From contig OY997588.1 of assembly GCA_963921825.1 (NCBI GenBank), positions 58,288,803 through 58,352,802 of the forward strand: a stretch of DNA of 64,000 nt. Reading direction: 5' to 3'. A program made the position numbers and the translations under genes. How positions within the stretch are numbered: the first letter of the stretch is position 1; each line of letters starts with the position of its first letter. The notes under the pieces are model-generated. The model had not been told where the DNA came from and did no database searches. It worked only from the letters and a program-made list of their open reading frames with translations. This DNA comes from Erodium maritimum. Its lineage: Eukaryota > Streptophyta > Magnoliopsida > Geraniales > Geraniaceae. Of the stretch, positions 1 to 10,741 are shown one piece after another.

Positions 1-2281
1 CAGAAAGGTTCTTTTTTCTTCTTGTAGAACATGCTGCCAAAATTGCGTGTGAGTGGCTTTTTCGGTACAGTAGTTTTTGCCTTGTCCAACTTACGAGTGG
101 GTTCGGTTTTCTCTGGACATCTTTGCTTGTAATGGTTAGGGGATGAGTGGCTTGGTGACTTTGCCAGCTCTGCTGCTTTCTTTTTCTCTATTTCACGCCA
201 CCTTCTGAGCTCTCCCTCTACCGCCTTTCTGGCTGCCTCTGCCATATCTGCTTTCCTCAGTGCACATTCTGTTGTTGCCTTCATTTCCTCCATCTCCTTC
301 ACATTTGCTTCCAACTTCAGAGCTTCGTTTTCACTAGCCTTCACTGTTTCCGCCTCAGCCATGGCAGCAGATACTTTCATCTCAGCCAACGCATCGGATT
401 CTGCAACTTTACAGGTCAAAGACTCGTATTCTTCTTTAGAGATTGTGATGGAGGCACCAGACTCGGACTCCGATGTTGAGGCCCGTACTGTACTAGTTTT
501 CTCGGACAATCCCTTTACCTGATCAACAGCCTTAGCTTCTGCTGTTTTTGCTTCTTCCAGAGCAACTCTCAGCGTATTCTCATGTTCTTCAAGAAAAACT
601 CTGGTGGTTTCAGCTTCCTTCTTCAGCTCTTCCGCCTTCTCCAACATCTCTTCTGACTCTCTCTTGGCATTTTCTGTTTCTAGTGACAGCTGGTGGAGAG
701 ACGAGGCCATATCATCAGATGTACCTCTCGCCTTGGCCTCTTCTTCACTGCATGTTTTAAGCTCGGATTTGCTTCTTTGAAGTTTGGTGTTGAGATCCCC
801 AGTAATAAATTCGGTTTCATATTCCTTTTTCATGGATTCAGAAAGCTCTTTCTTTACCTTCTCCACCTCAGCCTTAAGAGTATCCACCAAGCTCTGGAGA
901 GAGCTTTCCTCTTTAGCAACCTTTTGTAGTGACTCCTTAGCATCATCCAGCTCCGATGTCACTGTTCTCAAAGAATCTAGATCCGAAGCCTTGACATTTT
1001 CCATCTGCTTCCGCAATGAATCAATCTCGCTCATTGTTTCACCTAGCTGTACTTCAAGTCGTTTAGTCACTTCAGTGCCAGACTCGTCTTTCAAATCAAG
1101 CAGTTTTTTAGTGGATGCTTCTAAAGCAGCCATATGCTTCTCCTTCTGAACATCTTTTTCAGCAAATATCTCAGCTTGCTCCTGCTTCACTTGCAAGGAA
1201 GCCCCCTTCACAATCCCAATCGATTCCTTTATGGCTGAAATCTCCTTGGAGAGGTCACTAGCTTTCTCCATATTTGTCTTGGCTGCATGTTCAGCTTCTT
1301 CTGCATGCTTCAAGGCTCCAACTTTTGCTTCCATCGCTGCATCAAAATCTTGACGGATCTTCGTTAATTCCTGTTTTGTGTCGTTGAGCTCCATGGTAGC
1401 GACCGTGTGCTGTTCTCGTGCAGATTCCATGTCCAGTTCTCTCTCCCCATTATTTGGGTTTGTTTCCTCGAGCTGTTTCAGCTTATTGTTTGCAGCTTCG
1501 GCTGCCTTAAGAGCCGAATCTTTGGATTCGTGAATGGCATTGAGACTGAGAGACAGATCCTCAAATGTTCGCTTGGCCTTTTCAAGCTCTATAAGGGCTT
1601 TAGCTTTGGTAGTTTCAGCATTCTCTAGTTGAATCTTTAATTTGTTCATTTCTTTGTCAGCAAGGTGGAACTGCGTCTCCCTCACGAATGCTATCTACAG
1701 TAAGACAAACAAGAATCATAAAAAAATTGAAATGGAAGTAGCCATAAAAATTAAAGAGAAAACATTACTTACGTACCCACTTTGACCTTTCTCTATCAAA
1801 AACACCCCCTAGAGGTGAGGGTTATCAGTAACACACCGTCAATTTTCGTATTAATCAAAAACACCCGGATTTACACAGATAAGGAAATTGTTTTATCAGG
1901 AACAAACTGTCACCTTTCTCATTCATCAGCGTTTTTTTGGAACAAAATGACCCATATCTGGGTGTTTGTGATGATAAATGAAAGGTAACAGTGTGTCACT
2001 GATAACGCCTCATCTTCCCCGTGTGTATTAAAACATAGTTGTTGTTTACGCATACATGCAAAGCTGCTAAACATTTTGCACAAGATGTGATAGTTGAGGA
2101 AAAGAAATACCTCTGCAGATTGAGCTCTTGACTTCCTCGTGGGAGTTTTGTCCCATGAGAGAGCAACTTCGCCGAACAGGGACACGGCATCTTTAACAGA
2201 ACTAAACGGTGAGCTAGTGTCTACCTCTCCCACCTCTCCTTTGGGAGAGCCGGGAGAAATTTGGCGTATTTTTAGAACCAT
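1..2281 (-). CDS. WEB-family coiled-coil protein (At5g55860-like), C-terminus cut by window edge
   Basis: Two coding exons are readable on the minus strand: 2281-2111 (57 codons, phase 0, donor GTATTT) and 1694-1 (acceptor TGTAG). The N-terminus has the WEB-family signature VGEVDTSSPFSSVKDAVSLF at about residues 17-36, followed by a basic Ser/Arg stretch ending in SAE at the splice. Exon 2 is almost entirely Glu/Lys/Ala-rich heptad-like coiled coil, then a conserved VEGELRRWRE segment and a basic tail (KKPLTRNFGSMFYKKKKEPF) that leaves the window. About 621 codons are present; by memory of the Arabidopsis protein only some 20 residues are missing. WEB1/PMI2 relatives are cytosolic coiled-coil proteins needed for light-induced chloroplast movement and actin-dependent positioning; this particular member's job is inferred from family only. 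The ATG at 2281 is chosen because it sits shortly before the signature. An upstream acceptor near 2325 implies a 5'UTR intron. No frameshift is seen in the exons. Confidence 0.88.
1812..2013. mobile_element. Intronic MITE-like palindrome in the WEB gene
   Basis: The single coding intron (1695-2110) contains an imperfect inverted repeat of about 200 bp. The left arm (about 1812-1873, with GTTATCAGTAACACACC and AAACACCCGGAT) pairs with the right arm (about 1955-2013, ATCTGGGTGTTT and GTGTGTCACTGATAAC). The arms are about 55-60 bp around an 80-bp loop. No coding potential. This architecture fits a nonautonomous DNA element. I could not fix a target-site duplication, so the superfamily is open. 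Confidence 0.55.
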
Positions 2282-3330
2282 AATGCTCAATTTATACAAA
2301 TTATTATCTTTTTCAGAGCAGGCCTGCAGAAAACAAATGAAAAAGAAATCAATCATAAGCCAAAAACAACATAACAGGGTCTAATATTACATCATAAAAG
2401 CCCTTTAAGCATATAACGGGTAATAGTAAAGTTGGGTATATTTGATTCCAAACGGAAAGTAGAGACTGAGTTTTAGAAGTAGTCATACGCAAAACTATAA
2501 ATGTGGTAAAATATAAACCGATTTGTGTATTCAAACATGGGTTTCATTTATTGTGCTAGTTTTGGGGCATATCATCTAAAATCCTAGTCAATCAACAGAA
2601 AGCCTTACCAAAATAAAGCACCACAAAGCAGGACAAAAACATTCTAACAACTCTTACTCCATACTATTAGAGGACCAACTCAACGAAAAGCTCAAGCTGA
2701 TAGTTGAAGGCCCAATTATAATTATATTCTAACACATACAACAAAGTCGACCCTTAAGATGTTACTCTTTTATTCTCCAAAATACACATATATTACAGAT
2801 TATAATCACCTAGGTTACTCCTTTATTCTCCAAAATAAACTTGAAATGCACATAAAGGTAAAAGGTTTGAATAAAACTAAAGGAACCAAGTCACTTTTCC
2901 CTTTCCTTACACTTTCAATGTTTCAACTTTCTAGAATACTCAACATCAAATATGCAAAGAAAATGTCATAATTAGTTGTAATCAAATTTTCTCCAATGAA
3001 TTCAATTCAATACAGTATCAATCCCCAGCTTCACATCAAAATTGCATTCGAGGGCAGGAACAAAGCAAACAAGTTACTCAAAGTTGAATAAGAAGAAGAA
3101 GAAAAAAAATACCAGAAATGGAAAATCACAGCAGCGTAACCCTAGGATCATGAAACAGTATTGGGTCCGAGAAAGAGGAGCTTTGAATGAGGAAAGGGTT
3201 GGCTATTAATGGCGAAAATGGTGAGCCAGAGGGAGAAAGTTTGAAACTTTGTGTTGGAGACAATTTTGGGAGAAACTACAAGGTATGAATGTGATGCGTT
3301 AAGTGGAAGAAAGGAGCAAGAGAGTTGAGA
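2282..3330 (-). other. Probable 5'UTR with intron and leader exon of the WEB gene
   Basis: Just upstream of the start codon the minus strand shows an acceptor (TTTCTGCAG before GCCTG, near 2325), and a donor (TTTCTG then GTATTT) lies near 3112. A leader exon would then lie at about 3113-3330 and a non-coding intron of about 790 bp at 2326-3112. Nothing else coding is seen here. A short dispersed repeat sits inside the intron at 2655-2737. The transcription start was not identified. This is inference from splice-like motifs only. Confidence 0.45.
2655..2737. repeat. Dispersed repeat fragment shared with the CslE intron
   Basis: The stretch containing CCAACTCA..., then GATAGTTGAAGG and CCAATTATAATTAT, recurs in nearly the same order at about 42590-42665 inside CslE intron 7. 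Both are non-coding. It looks like the tail of a common transposable element or SINE-like repeat; family unknown. Confidence 0.5.
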
Positions 3331-3640
3331 TGCAGAGGAACAAAGTTGGGGAGGTGGAGACAGGACACGTGAGGCCTCTCACGTGACCTGATGGGTCGGT
3401 CGTTTGTCTTGTTCTAGTCTCCCTCTGTCAACATCCAAACTGCCTTTTCAACTTTTTTACTTTTCTACAAGTGAAATAGTCATGTCACATCTGTATTTTA
3501 CTTAGACAAGGACAAAATGTTTGACTTTTGGTCTCATATCTGTATTCTCTCAAATTACACACATCACTGAATCACATATTTCAAGTACAGATGTAAAGAT
3601 AGAAGTCGATTTTTTTTATTCTTTACAATAAAAGAAATGT
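3331..3640. other. Intergenic AT-rich stretch, nothing recognised
   Basis: Probable upstream region of the WEB gene. It contains an ACGTGA..CACGTGA-like motif pair near 3366-3385 (GACACGTGAGGC and CTCACGTGACC) that resembles G-box type cis elements, but no gene, repeat or element end could be supported. Confidence 0.3.
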
Positions 3641-3645
3641 ATTAA

Positions 3646-5472
3646 AAAAATAGGTAATTTTATCTCAATATTCTAAATCATTATATTTCATTTAAAGTAT
3701 CTTAACAAAATTTGTGTCATATTTTGTTTAAAAAAAAGCTCTCCACTACCTCCAAGTAAGGTTCTCTCTACCCTACTTAGAGTTTACTGTAGCAGTCGTC
3801 GCTGTCGCCGATCACCGTCCCACCGCCAGCCATCGTCCGTCCTTCATCGTCTGCAGCCCCTTCTTCCTCGTCGCTCATCCCTCCGTACCAGCACCATGGT
3901 TCTACCCATCTCACGCCGCCATCACGATGGTCCTCCCCCTAGGGCACCATGGTCGCCGGCCATTCCCCCCCATCCTCGCCCCGTCACAACCGGCCATCTT
4001 CGCCCCTTCATGATCGACCACCCCAACCCCACTTTGATCCTGCATAACCAGGGGTAGTCCATGCATGGTGCGAGTCACGATCCGATGTGGTTGCACCCGC
4101 CTCCCTAGAGCCGACCCATGCCAGAACCTGTCCGGCCTCTCGCCACCAGTCACTGCAACCGCCGCCCTCTACCGGATTGGGACCAGGGAATCCGGCGACA
4201 GGAGTCCCTGTATCAGGGCCTGGCCCCCATCCCCTATCCGGCGTACACCGCGTTCCCGGCCTACCAATGGGGTCTGGTGCACTGCTTCTCCTGGTCATCG
4301 GCTTACCAGCCAGGGTATGCTAACTCGGGGTTCGGGCTACACCCTCGAATGGTTCCTCACTCCACGAGGCAAGCAAACCCTAAGAGGTTCGCGAACAGTA
4401 GGAGACATGCAACTAATGGTACTCGGAGTACTACCGTTAGGGTTTTGGTCCCGACTCCAACGATAACCAAACGCCATGGAGAGGAAGTCCCTAGCCCAAA
4501 ATCACACCTGAAGATCGGGGCAAAGTGATAGATACATGATCCGAGATTGGGAGACCTGAAGGACTGCACATTGGCCCGTCGGGGGATCCTGCGATTCACC
4601 ACTGTCGTTGGACCCATACCCAGGGTGATTAAGACGGGTCATAAGCCGGAGTCCAAGACGATGCCAACCAACACCGAGCAAGTGCATGAACGGGAAGTCA
4701 GCCCGGGGGGGCTATAATCCCCCGGGGGATGAATGATCCCCTAGGGCGGGGTGGGAAGGACCGTCAGAGGCCTATACCCACAGACCCGGGACATCTAAAA
4801 CCGGGAAGTCTCGGAGAATCCGCTACCAAGGCTATCTTTCATTTCCATTTATTTGGTTTAGGGCGAATAATGTTTTGGCTAGATAGTTTCTGTGCTGTTA
4901 CTTATTTACTTTTCGAAACATTGGATCGAGGAACTCTTGAGTTCGGATCTGCAAAAAACAGACTATATGTATGGAACCATGTGCTCCCGATGGGCCGCGG
5001 CCGATCGGGACAAAAGCTGGTGTCCGGGACTGTTAGGTCCCTCCTTGTAACCATGATGAGATCGTAATACAACTTCTTTCCCATTTCAAAAAAAAAATTG
5101 TGTCATCTTAATATCCTTATTTTAATTTATTTATTTAGAGTACACTAAATCTTTTTTATGTCACTTCAGTACCCTAAACTTTCATTAATTCTATTTTAGT
5201 ACCCACTGTTAACCTTTCATATAATTTTATATTCAAAACAGATAAATGATCATAATACCCCTCACTAACAACCAAATTTAAGGTAAAGTTAATGGTGAGT
5301 ACTTAGATGGAATCAGTGATAGTTTAGGGTACTGAGGTGACACAAATAAGATTTATGGTACTCTAAATGAATTAATGAAACTTTAGGGTACTGAGGTGAC
5401 ACAAAAAATATTTAAAGTACTCTAAATGAAATATAAAAGATTTAGGATACTTAGATGGAATTATCCCATACC
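3646..5472. mobile_element. MITE split in two by a LINE insertion
   Basis: The left end (about 3646-3720) and the right block (about 5107-5472) belong to one palindromic element. The left end, TAATTTTATCTCAATATTCT onward, is the inverted counterpart of the right end (AGATTTAGGATACTTAGATG then GAATTA). Inside the right block GTACTGAGGTGACACAAA occurs twice and its inverted form (TGTCACTTCAGTACCCTAAA) once, at 5158-5177. It is non-coding and AT-rich. The insertion occupies 3721-5097. Outer target-site duplication not resolved. Confidence 0.6.
3721..5097 (+). mobile_element. RT-less LINE derivative (copy A) with poly(A) and TSD
   Basis: A 1.38-kb GC-richer block ends in a 10-A tail (5088-5097) and is flanked by TTGTGTCAT at 3712-3720 and 5098-5106, a 9-bp target-site duplication within a MITE. 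It starts with a pyrimidine/CCG-rich leader and contains Pro/Ser-rich open frames that do not join into one ORF. No endonuclease, reverse transcriptase or RNase H motif is present. Its last about 350 bp (from 4740) align by eye with the minus-strand blocks 54201-54690 and 36778-37140, sharing CCGGGAC, GGTTTAGG..GAATAA and GATCGGGACAAA. It is therefore read as a nonautonomous L1-type element mobilised in trans. Confidence 0.65.
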
Positions 5473-5479
5473 AAAAAAC

Positions 5480-7276
5480 TACAAACCATCAAAACCAAAA
5501 ACCAATAAAAGTTCTAAATAGTTAAGCATAAAGCCAATAAGAGAGCAATAACATAGGAAAGATCATCCATGTCCACTACAATCTCCTAAGACTCGCCAAA
5601 CGCGGCCCCAAAACAACGGGCCAAACCAAGGAAAAGACCCATATCATGAACCCTAAACAAATACTCGCCAAACCTAACAAGAGAAAAACAGGCAGCGAAG
5701 AGGACAAGGGGGGACTAGATGTTGAACATCCCAATCATGTCGTAGCAAACCTCATATGCTCTTAGTCATCACAACACCTGGAGACATAATCCACTTGAGT
5801 ATACTAAATTGTTGGGTGACTGCCATCAAAATAGAAAAAGACTCATATTGAACCTTATATAGAAGGATGCACGACTCGATAGCAATAGACCTAGAAAAGA
5901 CGTGTCGGTTGCACTCGAGCCATATATGCCACAAACACAGAAGGTCAATACCACCCCACTATGATCTTAACCTCCTCGCCCCAATCAGAGAAATTCCAGA
6001 CTCAATAAAAATAGTACGCACCACCGGAAGAGCACCCACAATACCCCACCACGCCATGACCAGGGACCAAACCCTCTAGGACCACGTGTAAGAGACAAAC
6101 AATTGACTGATATCCTAACCACCCGAACCACACAACACACACCTCCATCGACCAATTGGGATCGACATACCTCTATCTACCAGGTGGGAAACAGTGGGAA
6201 CCCCTTCACGAGAAAACAACCCAGCAAACATCTGAACCTTGGTCGGAACCAAGACAGACCAGATCATAGACGCGCAAGGCACATCAATTGTGCCCTCTCA
6301 AACAGCTAAGATCTTAAAAACCTTAGCTATAGAAAACCCACTCGGATCCCAAGATCTGACCAACTAAGTTGCACGCTCATGCACCAACCAAACCTTAATC
6401 AGACAAGCCCCGATCTCCTCTATCGACACATCCACCCGAACATAGAGAGTCATATTAAATGGAAAATCTCACTCTCCTTCCACAAAGAACTCTACTACTG
6501 GCATATGGTAACCCTCTAACAACATATAGTGTCACTGAAAATGGATCACTTGTGTAGTATCAAAAATCCAAGGGTCCTCACAAAAGTGGATCGTGTACTC
6601 AGATCCAAGCTCTCATCTAAAGGTGTTTGGACTAAACACTTTCTCAAACCCTAAATCACGAGTTAACCGCACCACATGCCTAATGAGCAACAAGGAAGAA
6701 CTCATAGGAACTCTGAGCTCTCCGAGGTACCACTCTATCTCGCTTCAACCATAGTGGGCACAAAGGACTCTCCTCCAAAATGCATGCCTTTTCTGTGGAA
6801 AAAGGCCACCACCATTTTAAAAGAAGGATGATGTTTACCTATACAAGATATCGAACAACCCCCCCCCCCCCCCCGAATCCTTGGCCCTATATACCACCTC
6901 CCACGAGACCTCGTAAAGACGTCTCCTCACCCTACCCGAGCACCATCAGAACCTTATCTGAAGTCTCTTTAATAGACAAACCACCTTCTTGGGGGCTCTA
7001 AACATGGTCGTATGTAAGATCGGTGTGCTCTCCATAGTTTCCCTAATGAGCTTAAGGCGACCCCAACAAAATAAATCGAGTCTGCCAAATCGCCAACTGG
7101 TCTCTATACGTATCGACCTCCGAGGGCCAGATTGAAGTCAGCCTAGGGCCTCCCCCAAAAGGAAACCCAATGTAAGTGAAAGGCAGATGTCCAACAAAAC
7201 ACTAAGGGCCTCCGCAAGAGCACCACTCGTCGTAGCATTCATAACAAAAGCAACCAAGTTAATCGGAAGACTTGAC
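5480..7276 (-). pseudogene. Decayed LINE reverse-transcriptase C-terminal region
   Basis: On the minus strand, 7180-7040 reads LPFTYIGFPFGGGPR followed by a DQLAIWQTRFILLG-like segment. This is the typical post-palm block of plant L1 reverse transcriptases (consensus idea: PFTYLGxPIGG...W..RLxxWKxxxLSxGGR). Further downstream, 5934-5800 gives WHIWLECNRHVFSRS, the tryptophan-rich tail near the end of plant LINE ORF2. Frameshifts and stops are frequent. The palm and endonuclease parts are absent: at 7277 the sequence changes to an LTR-type end, so the element was either 5'-truncated or cut by that insertion. The 3' end is not crisp; no clear poly(T) was found. Confidence 0.6.
6859..6874. repeat. 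Poly(C) tract of 16
   Basis: An uninterrupted run of cytosines lies inside the decayed LINE. Such runs are error-prone in assemblies, so its exact length should not be trusted. Confidence 0.9.
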
Positions 7277-9027
7277 TGTTGGATCTCGATGGAGGGTATG
7301 AACACATACTCGCAGCGGAAGAAAATAAAAATCGAGACCATACAAGGAAAAACTACCACGATTAGAATCACAAAACAAAATGAAATCATCATTTCTAACA
7401 ATTGTTCAAGAACGGGAAAAGAGAAGACAACACCAAAGAAAGATGATCGACTTGAGTCTCCAAGACGCCTACGTATGTACTTGGGAATTAAAGCAGCGTA
7501 GTTCTTCAAATGAGGACTCAAGAACACCAAGAATGGTGGAAACCCCCACCATGGCCGAAACCTCTAAGGTTGGAGTGAAGTTTTCCTGCTCCTATTTGTT
7601 TCGTGTGTTTGTTATGTATGAAAAGGATGACTTAAACAAGAAAACCCCTTCAAAATAATAAACAACAATATAAGAGAAACATGGTGCAAACATGGTGTAA
7701 ATAGGACAAGTATGGTGATAAGTATGGCTAGACAAGATGGAGTTAGGGGGTGAATCACCAACACCTTAATCCTTGTCTTGCTTACTTAGTATTAATTAAT
7801 CAAGACTTGATTAATTAGTTCCATGGGCCTTGAGTGCATGGAACGAATGCATGTCACTCTCGCTACCAACTACCACAAGTAGAGATAATTACACCACTCG
7901 GTGAATCAACTCATAGACGCCTAGGTCACTTCCTAATTCTCGAATGCCATAAATAACAATACACACTGAATATAAAGTAAAAATAAATAGAGTATCGAAT
8001 CACGATACTCTGGTACTACACAAGCATGAGTGAACTCTAAGTAAATAGTGAATCTACTTAGCTACGCCTAGTTCAATCAACCTAACGATCGAATGAACCG
8101 ATCATTAAGGATAACTAAATAGAATAACGTGTCACAAAGCTTTGGTAATACACAAGCATAAGTAAGACTCCAAATAATGGACGAATCTACTTAGCTACGC
8201 ATAGTTCACTTCTCAAAACCAAGAACCACCGATCAAGATGATTTCGGTAATCAAGTAGAACTACGTAGAACATCGAATCACAATACTTTGGTAATACACC
8301 AGCGTAAGCAAATTCTACGAAAGTGAAATCTCGTCTCATAGTAGATCGAATCATGGATCGCTCCAAACATCAATCTACATAGCACACATAACAATTAAGG
8401 AAAATTCCAAGTTGTTCGGTCGACTTGAAACACACAAGAGAATCGAGAAAACACATCCTAGCATATTTCTATCTCGTCAATAGGAAATCAAGACATGTGA
8501 ATGTCAGAAATCCTAGAAAAGTTCACTAAATGATTAAAGTTTGCATTTTTAGCAACTCTAACTTAGAACTTGATATACACCCAAGAGATGAAATAGCTAG
8601 CACATGAAATAGGGTTTTAAATCATGAAAGTTTCGAATATAAAGTAAGAAAATCATGCTTGAACATCATTTAGCTTAAATATAACCATACAAGCAAGTAG
8701 ATGCTAATTAAGCTCAAATAAACCCAAATCATGCACATAACATCATCAAACTCAAATTAACCACAAAACCATACATCAACTTAAAGGAAATCATCATTTA
8801 AACAATACCCATGACCCAAGGATTCAAATCTAAGGTCATGGAATCCAAATCCTACTCAAACTATCCAAAAAATCCAACTTTACAAAAAAATAAAGAAGAG
8901 TGGAGATTTAAAACCAGGATTGGTTGAAAAATCCAATCAAAAACTCCTCAAGCTTGTAAACTCATCATCTCCAACTGTTCAAAACTTCAACCCACAAAAA
9001 TGAAGAAGTTGGAGATGGTGACATGCT
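7277..9027 (-). mobile_element. Copia-type LTR remnant, minus orientation
   Basis: The left boundary TGTTGGATCTCGATGG..., followed about 25 bp later by GCAGCGGAAGA and AAATCGAGA, is the inverted equivalent of the 3' terminus of the 1,663-bp copia LTRs at 24523 and 31532 (CTTCCGCTGC..CGAGACCCAACA). This indicates an LTR 3' end in minus orientation. The rest is non-coding, contains an imperfect tandem repeat, and has no PBS, gag or pol. The other LTR end was not found; a LINE begins at 9028 and may have been inserted into it. A stretch at 17101-17301 with TATATATA on the minus strand could be the displaced remainder, which is inference. Confidence 0.5.
7997..8347. repeat. Diverged tandem repeat, period about 135-145 bp
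   Basis: Three diverged units begin near 7997, 8131 and 8275. Each carries GGTAATACACAAGC (or a close variant) followed about 45 bp later by GAATCTACTTAGCTACGC or a decayed version. It lies inside the LTR-like remnant. Confidence 0.6.
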
Positions 9028-10741
9028 TTTTTTGTCGGCAAGGCAAATTGAATTAATAATCCTCTTTTGAGGTAAAAGAGGGAAGCAAGGACTTGCTACA
9101 ACTCATACAAAAGTATCCTTAGTCGATCATATGCCGACAATAAGGGAGAAACTACTCAGAAAAACAAACTACCTAGAACAAGTAGTTCTACAACAAACTG
9201 ATCTCAAAACACAACCCAAAGAGAACTAAAAATTTCACTTTCACTTTCAAAGATCTGAACCTTGTTGTCTAAGCAACCGGAGCTCCCAACCAAAATAGTG
9301 AGTTGAAGATGTTGAAGAGGACTGTCTTGAAGTCCAAGTAACCAGGAAAACACCAATATATGAGAAGGATAAGTACTGTGGGTTGAAAACCATCAGCATA
9401 TAAACGAGTAGATGTTGTAGGAAGATCAAAGGCCTGACATGGTTTTGTGAGATGTTGAAATTGTTGAATAATTGACCATGATTATCAAGCCTTAAAGAAG
9501 TAACTGAATAGTTCTGCAGATGAATCTAGAGCATAAGCAAACCAACTAAAAACCAATCTGATAGATAGACCAAGTAGAAAAGCCAACATGTGCAAACTTA
9601 CAACTGTCAACGGGAAGAGAAAGGGGAAAACACTCAAAACCTATAAAGATGAGCTACCCGGCACACAGTGAAGGCAAAAGGAGAGGGAAAATTAAGGAAA
9701 GGAACCCACACTGCAGCCAATAAACACCAAGGAGAGCCTAAAACTACCTTATCAAACTCACAGCACTTCCCCAAACCCCAACCCAGAGAAAGTGAAGACC
9801 AAAAAAGCTCAATCAAAAGGAGAGCCAAAGTAGAGAAGAAGCTTGGAGAGCAAGTAATCGAGGGAGAGGAAGCAAATTTTCCAGGAAGATCCAAGGTGAC
9901 AAAATATAAGCAGTAGTCAACCAAGAAGTCTAGAGAAGCCAATACTGAGGCCTTTGAAGCAGTAAGACCTGAGGGATTGTCTATTGCTTGCGACACAAGT
10001 AACTAATAGATACAAAGTGAGTTGCCAGAATAACTTATGCAAGGGAGTTTTGAGATTTTAAGGAGATAATATCATCCAACCCAACAACTTTACCAACTTT
10101 TAGTCCGAGGAGATCCTTGGAAAACAGGACTAAGGAGAGTTTTCCCCTTGTTGGAAGGAAAAATAGATCCATGAGTCTTGGAAATTAGCCACCTCCCAAC
10201 TATATGCTTGATGAATTATTTTATCAAAGAATTCTGCAGTAGTAAGGATTGTTCCCTTGAACAAGATGACATTTCTTGCCAACCAAATCTACCAGCAGCT
10301 AATATGTGTTGGTTTTGTCCAAGAGCTTGTTTTTTTGCAACTTATAAGAGTGTGTCGGAAGGAAACAAGGGCCTTTAGATTTCCTAGGGAGGCCCACATT
10401 ACTCCCCACCATTGAAGAATCAAGGGCCAAACAAGCCAAGCTCTGTGGCAATGCAGCAGAATATGAGGTCCTTCTTCAAAATCCCAATTGCAGAATTTGC
10501 AAATTTGTTCTTGAAGAGATAAATTCAGTCCTCTAGAATCTAAAAAGCTTTTAGATGGAATAGCTTCATGACATGCTAGCCAACAAAATGCAGAGATCTT
10601 AGGAGGGATTCCTGGACCCCAAATATGTTTAGACCAATTGAAATCATTTGATGAGTTGATAAGCGATTATGAAGCAAGGAGTAGATTTTCCTAACTGAGA
10701 AGCCTTTTGAATCTCCAGCCCAGACTAGGGTATCTTGCTTA

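Noticed and set aside
548-1628. Plus-strand open frames opposite the WEB gene
   Set aside because: They are antisense shadows of the minus-strand coiled-coil exon, which matches a known family.
3911-4687. Overlapping 80-136 codon frames on both strands
   Set aside because: GC-rich interior of LINE derivative A. No domain; frames on both strands reflect composition.
7187-7530. 104- and 130-codon frames across the LINE/LTR junction
   Set aside because: They span the boundary at 7277 between two elements, so no single gene can be intended.
7997-8347. CRISPR-like regular repeats
   Set aside because: Units are diverged tandem repeats without unique spacers, in plant LTR sequence.
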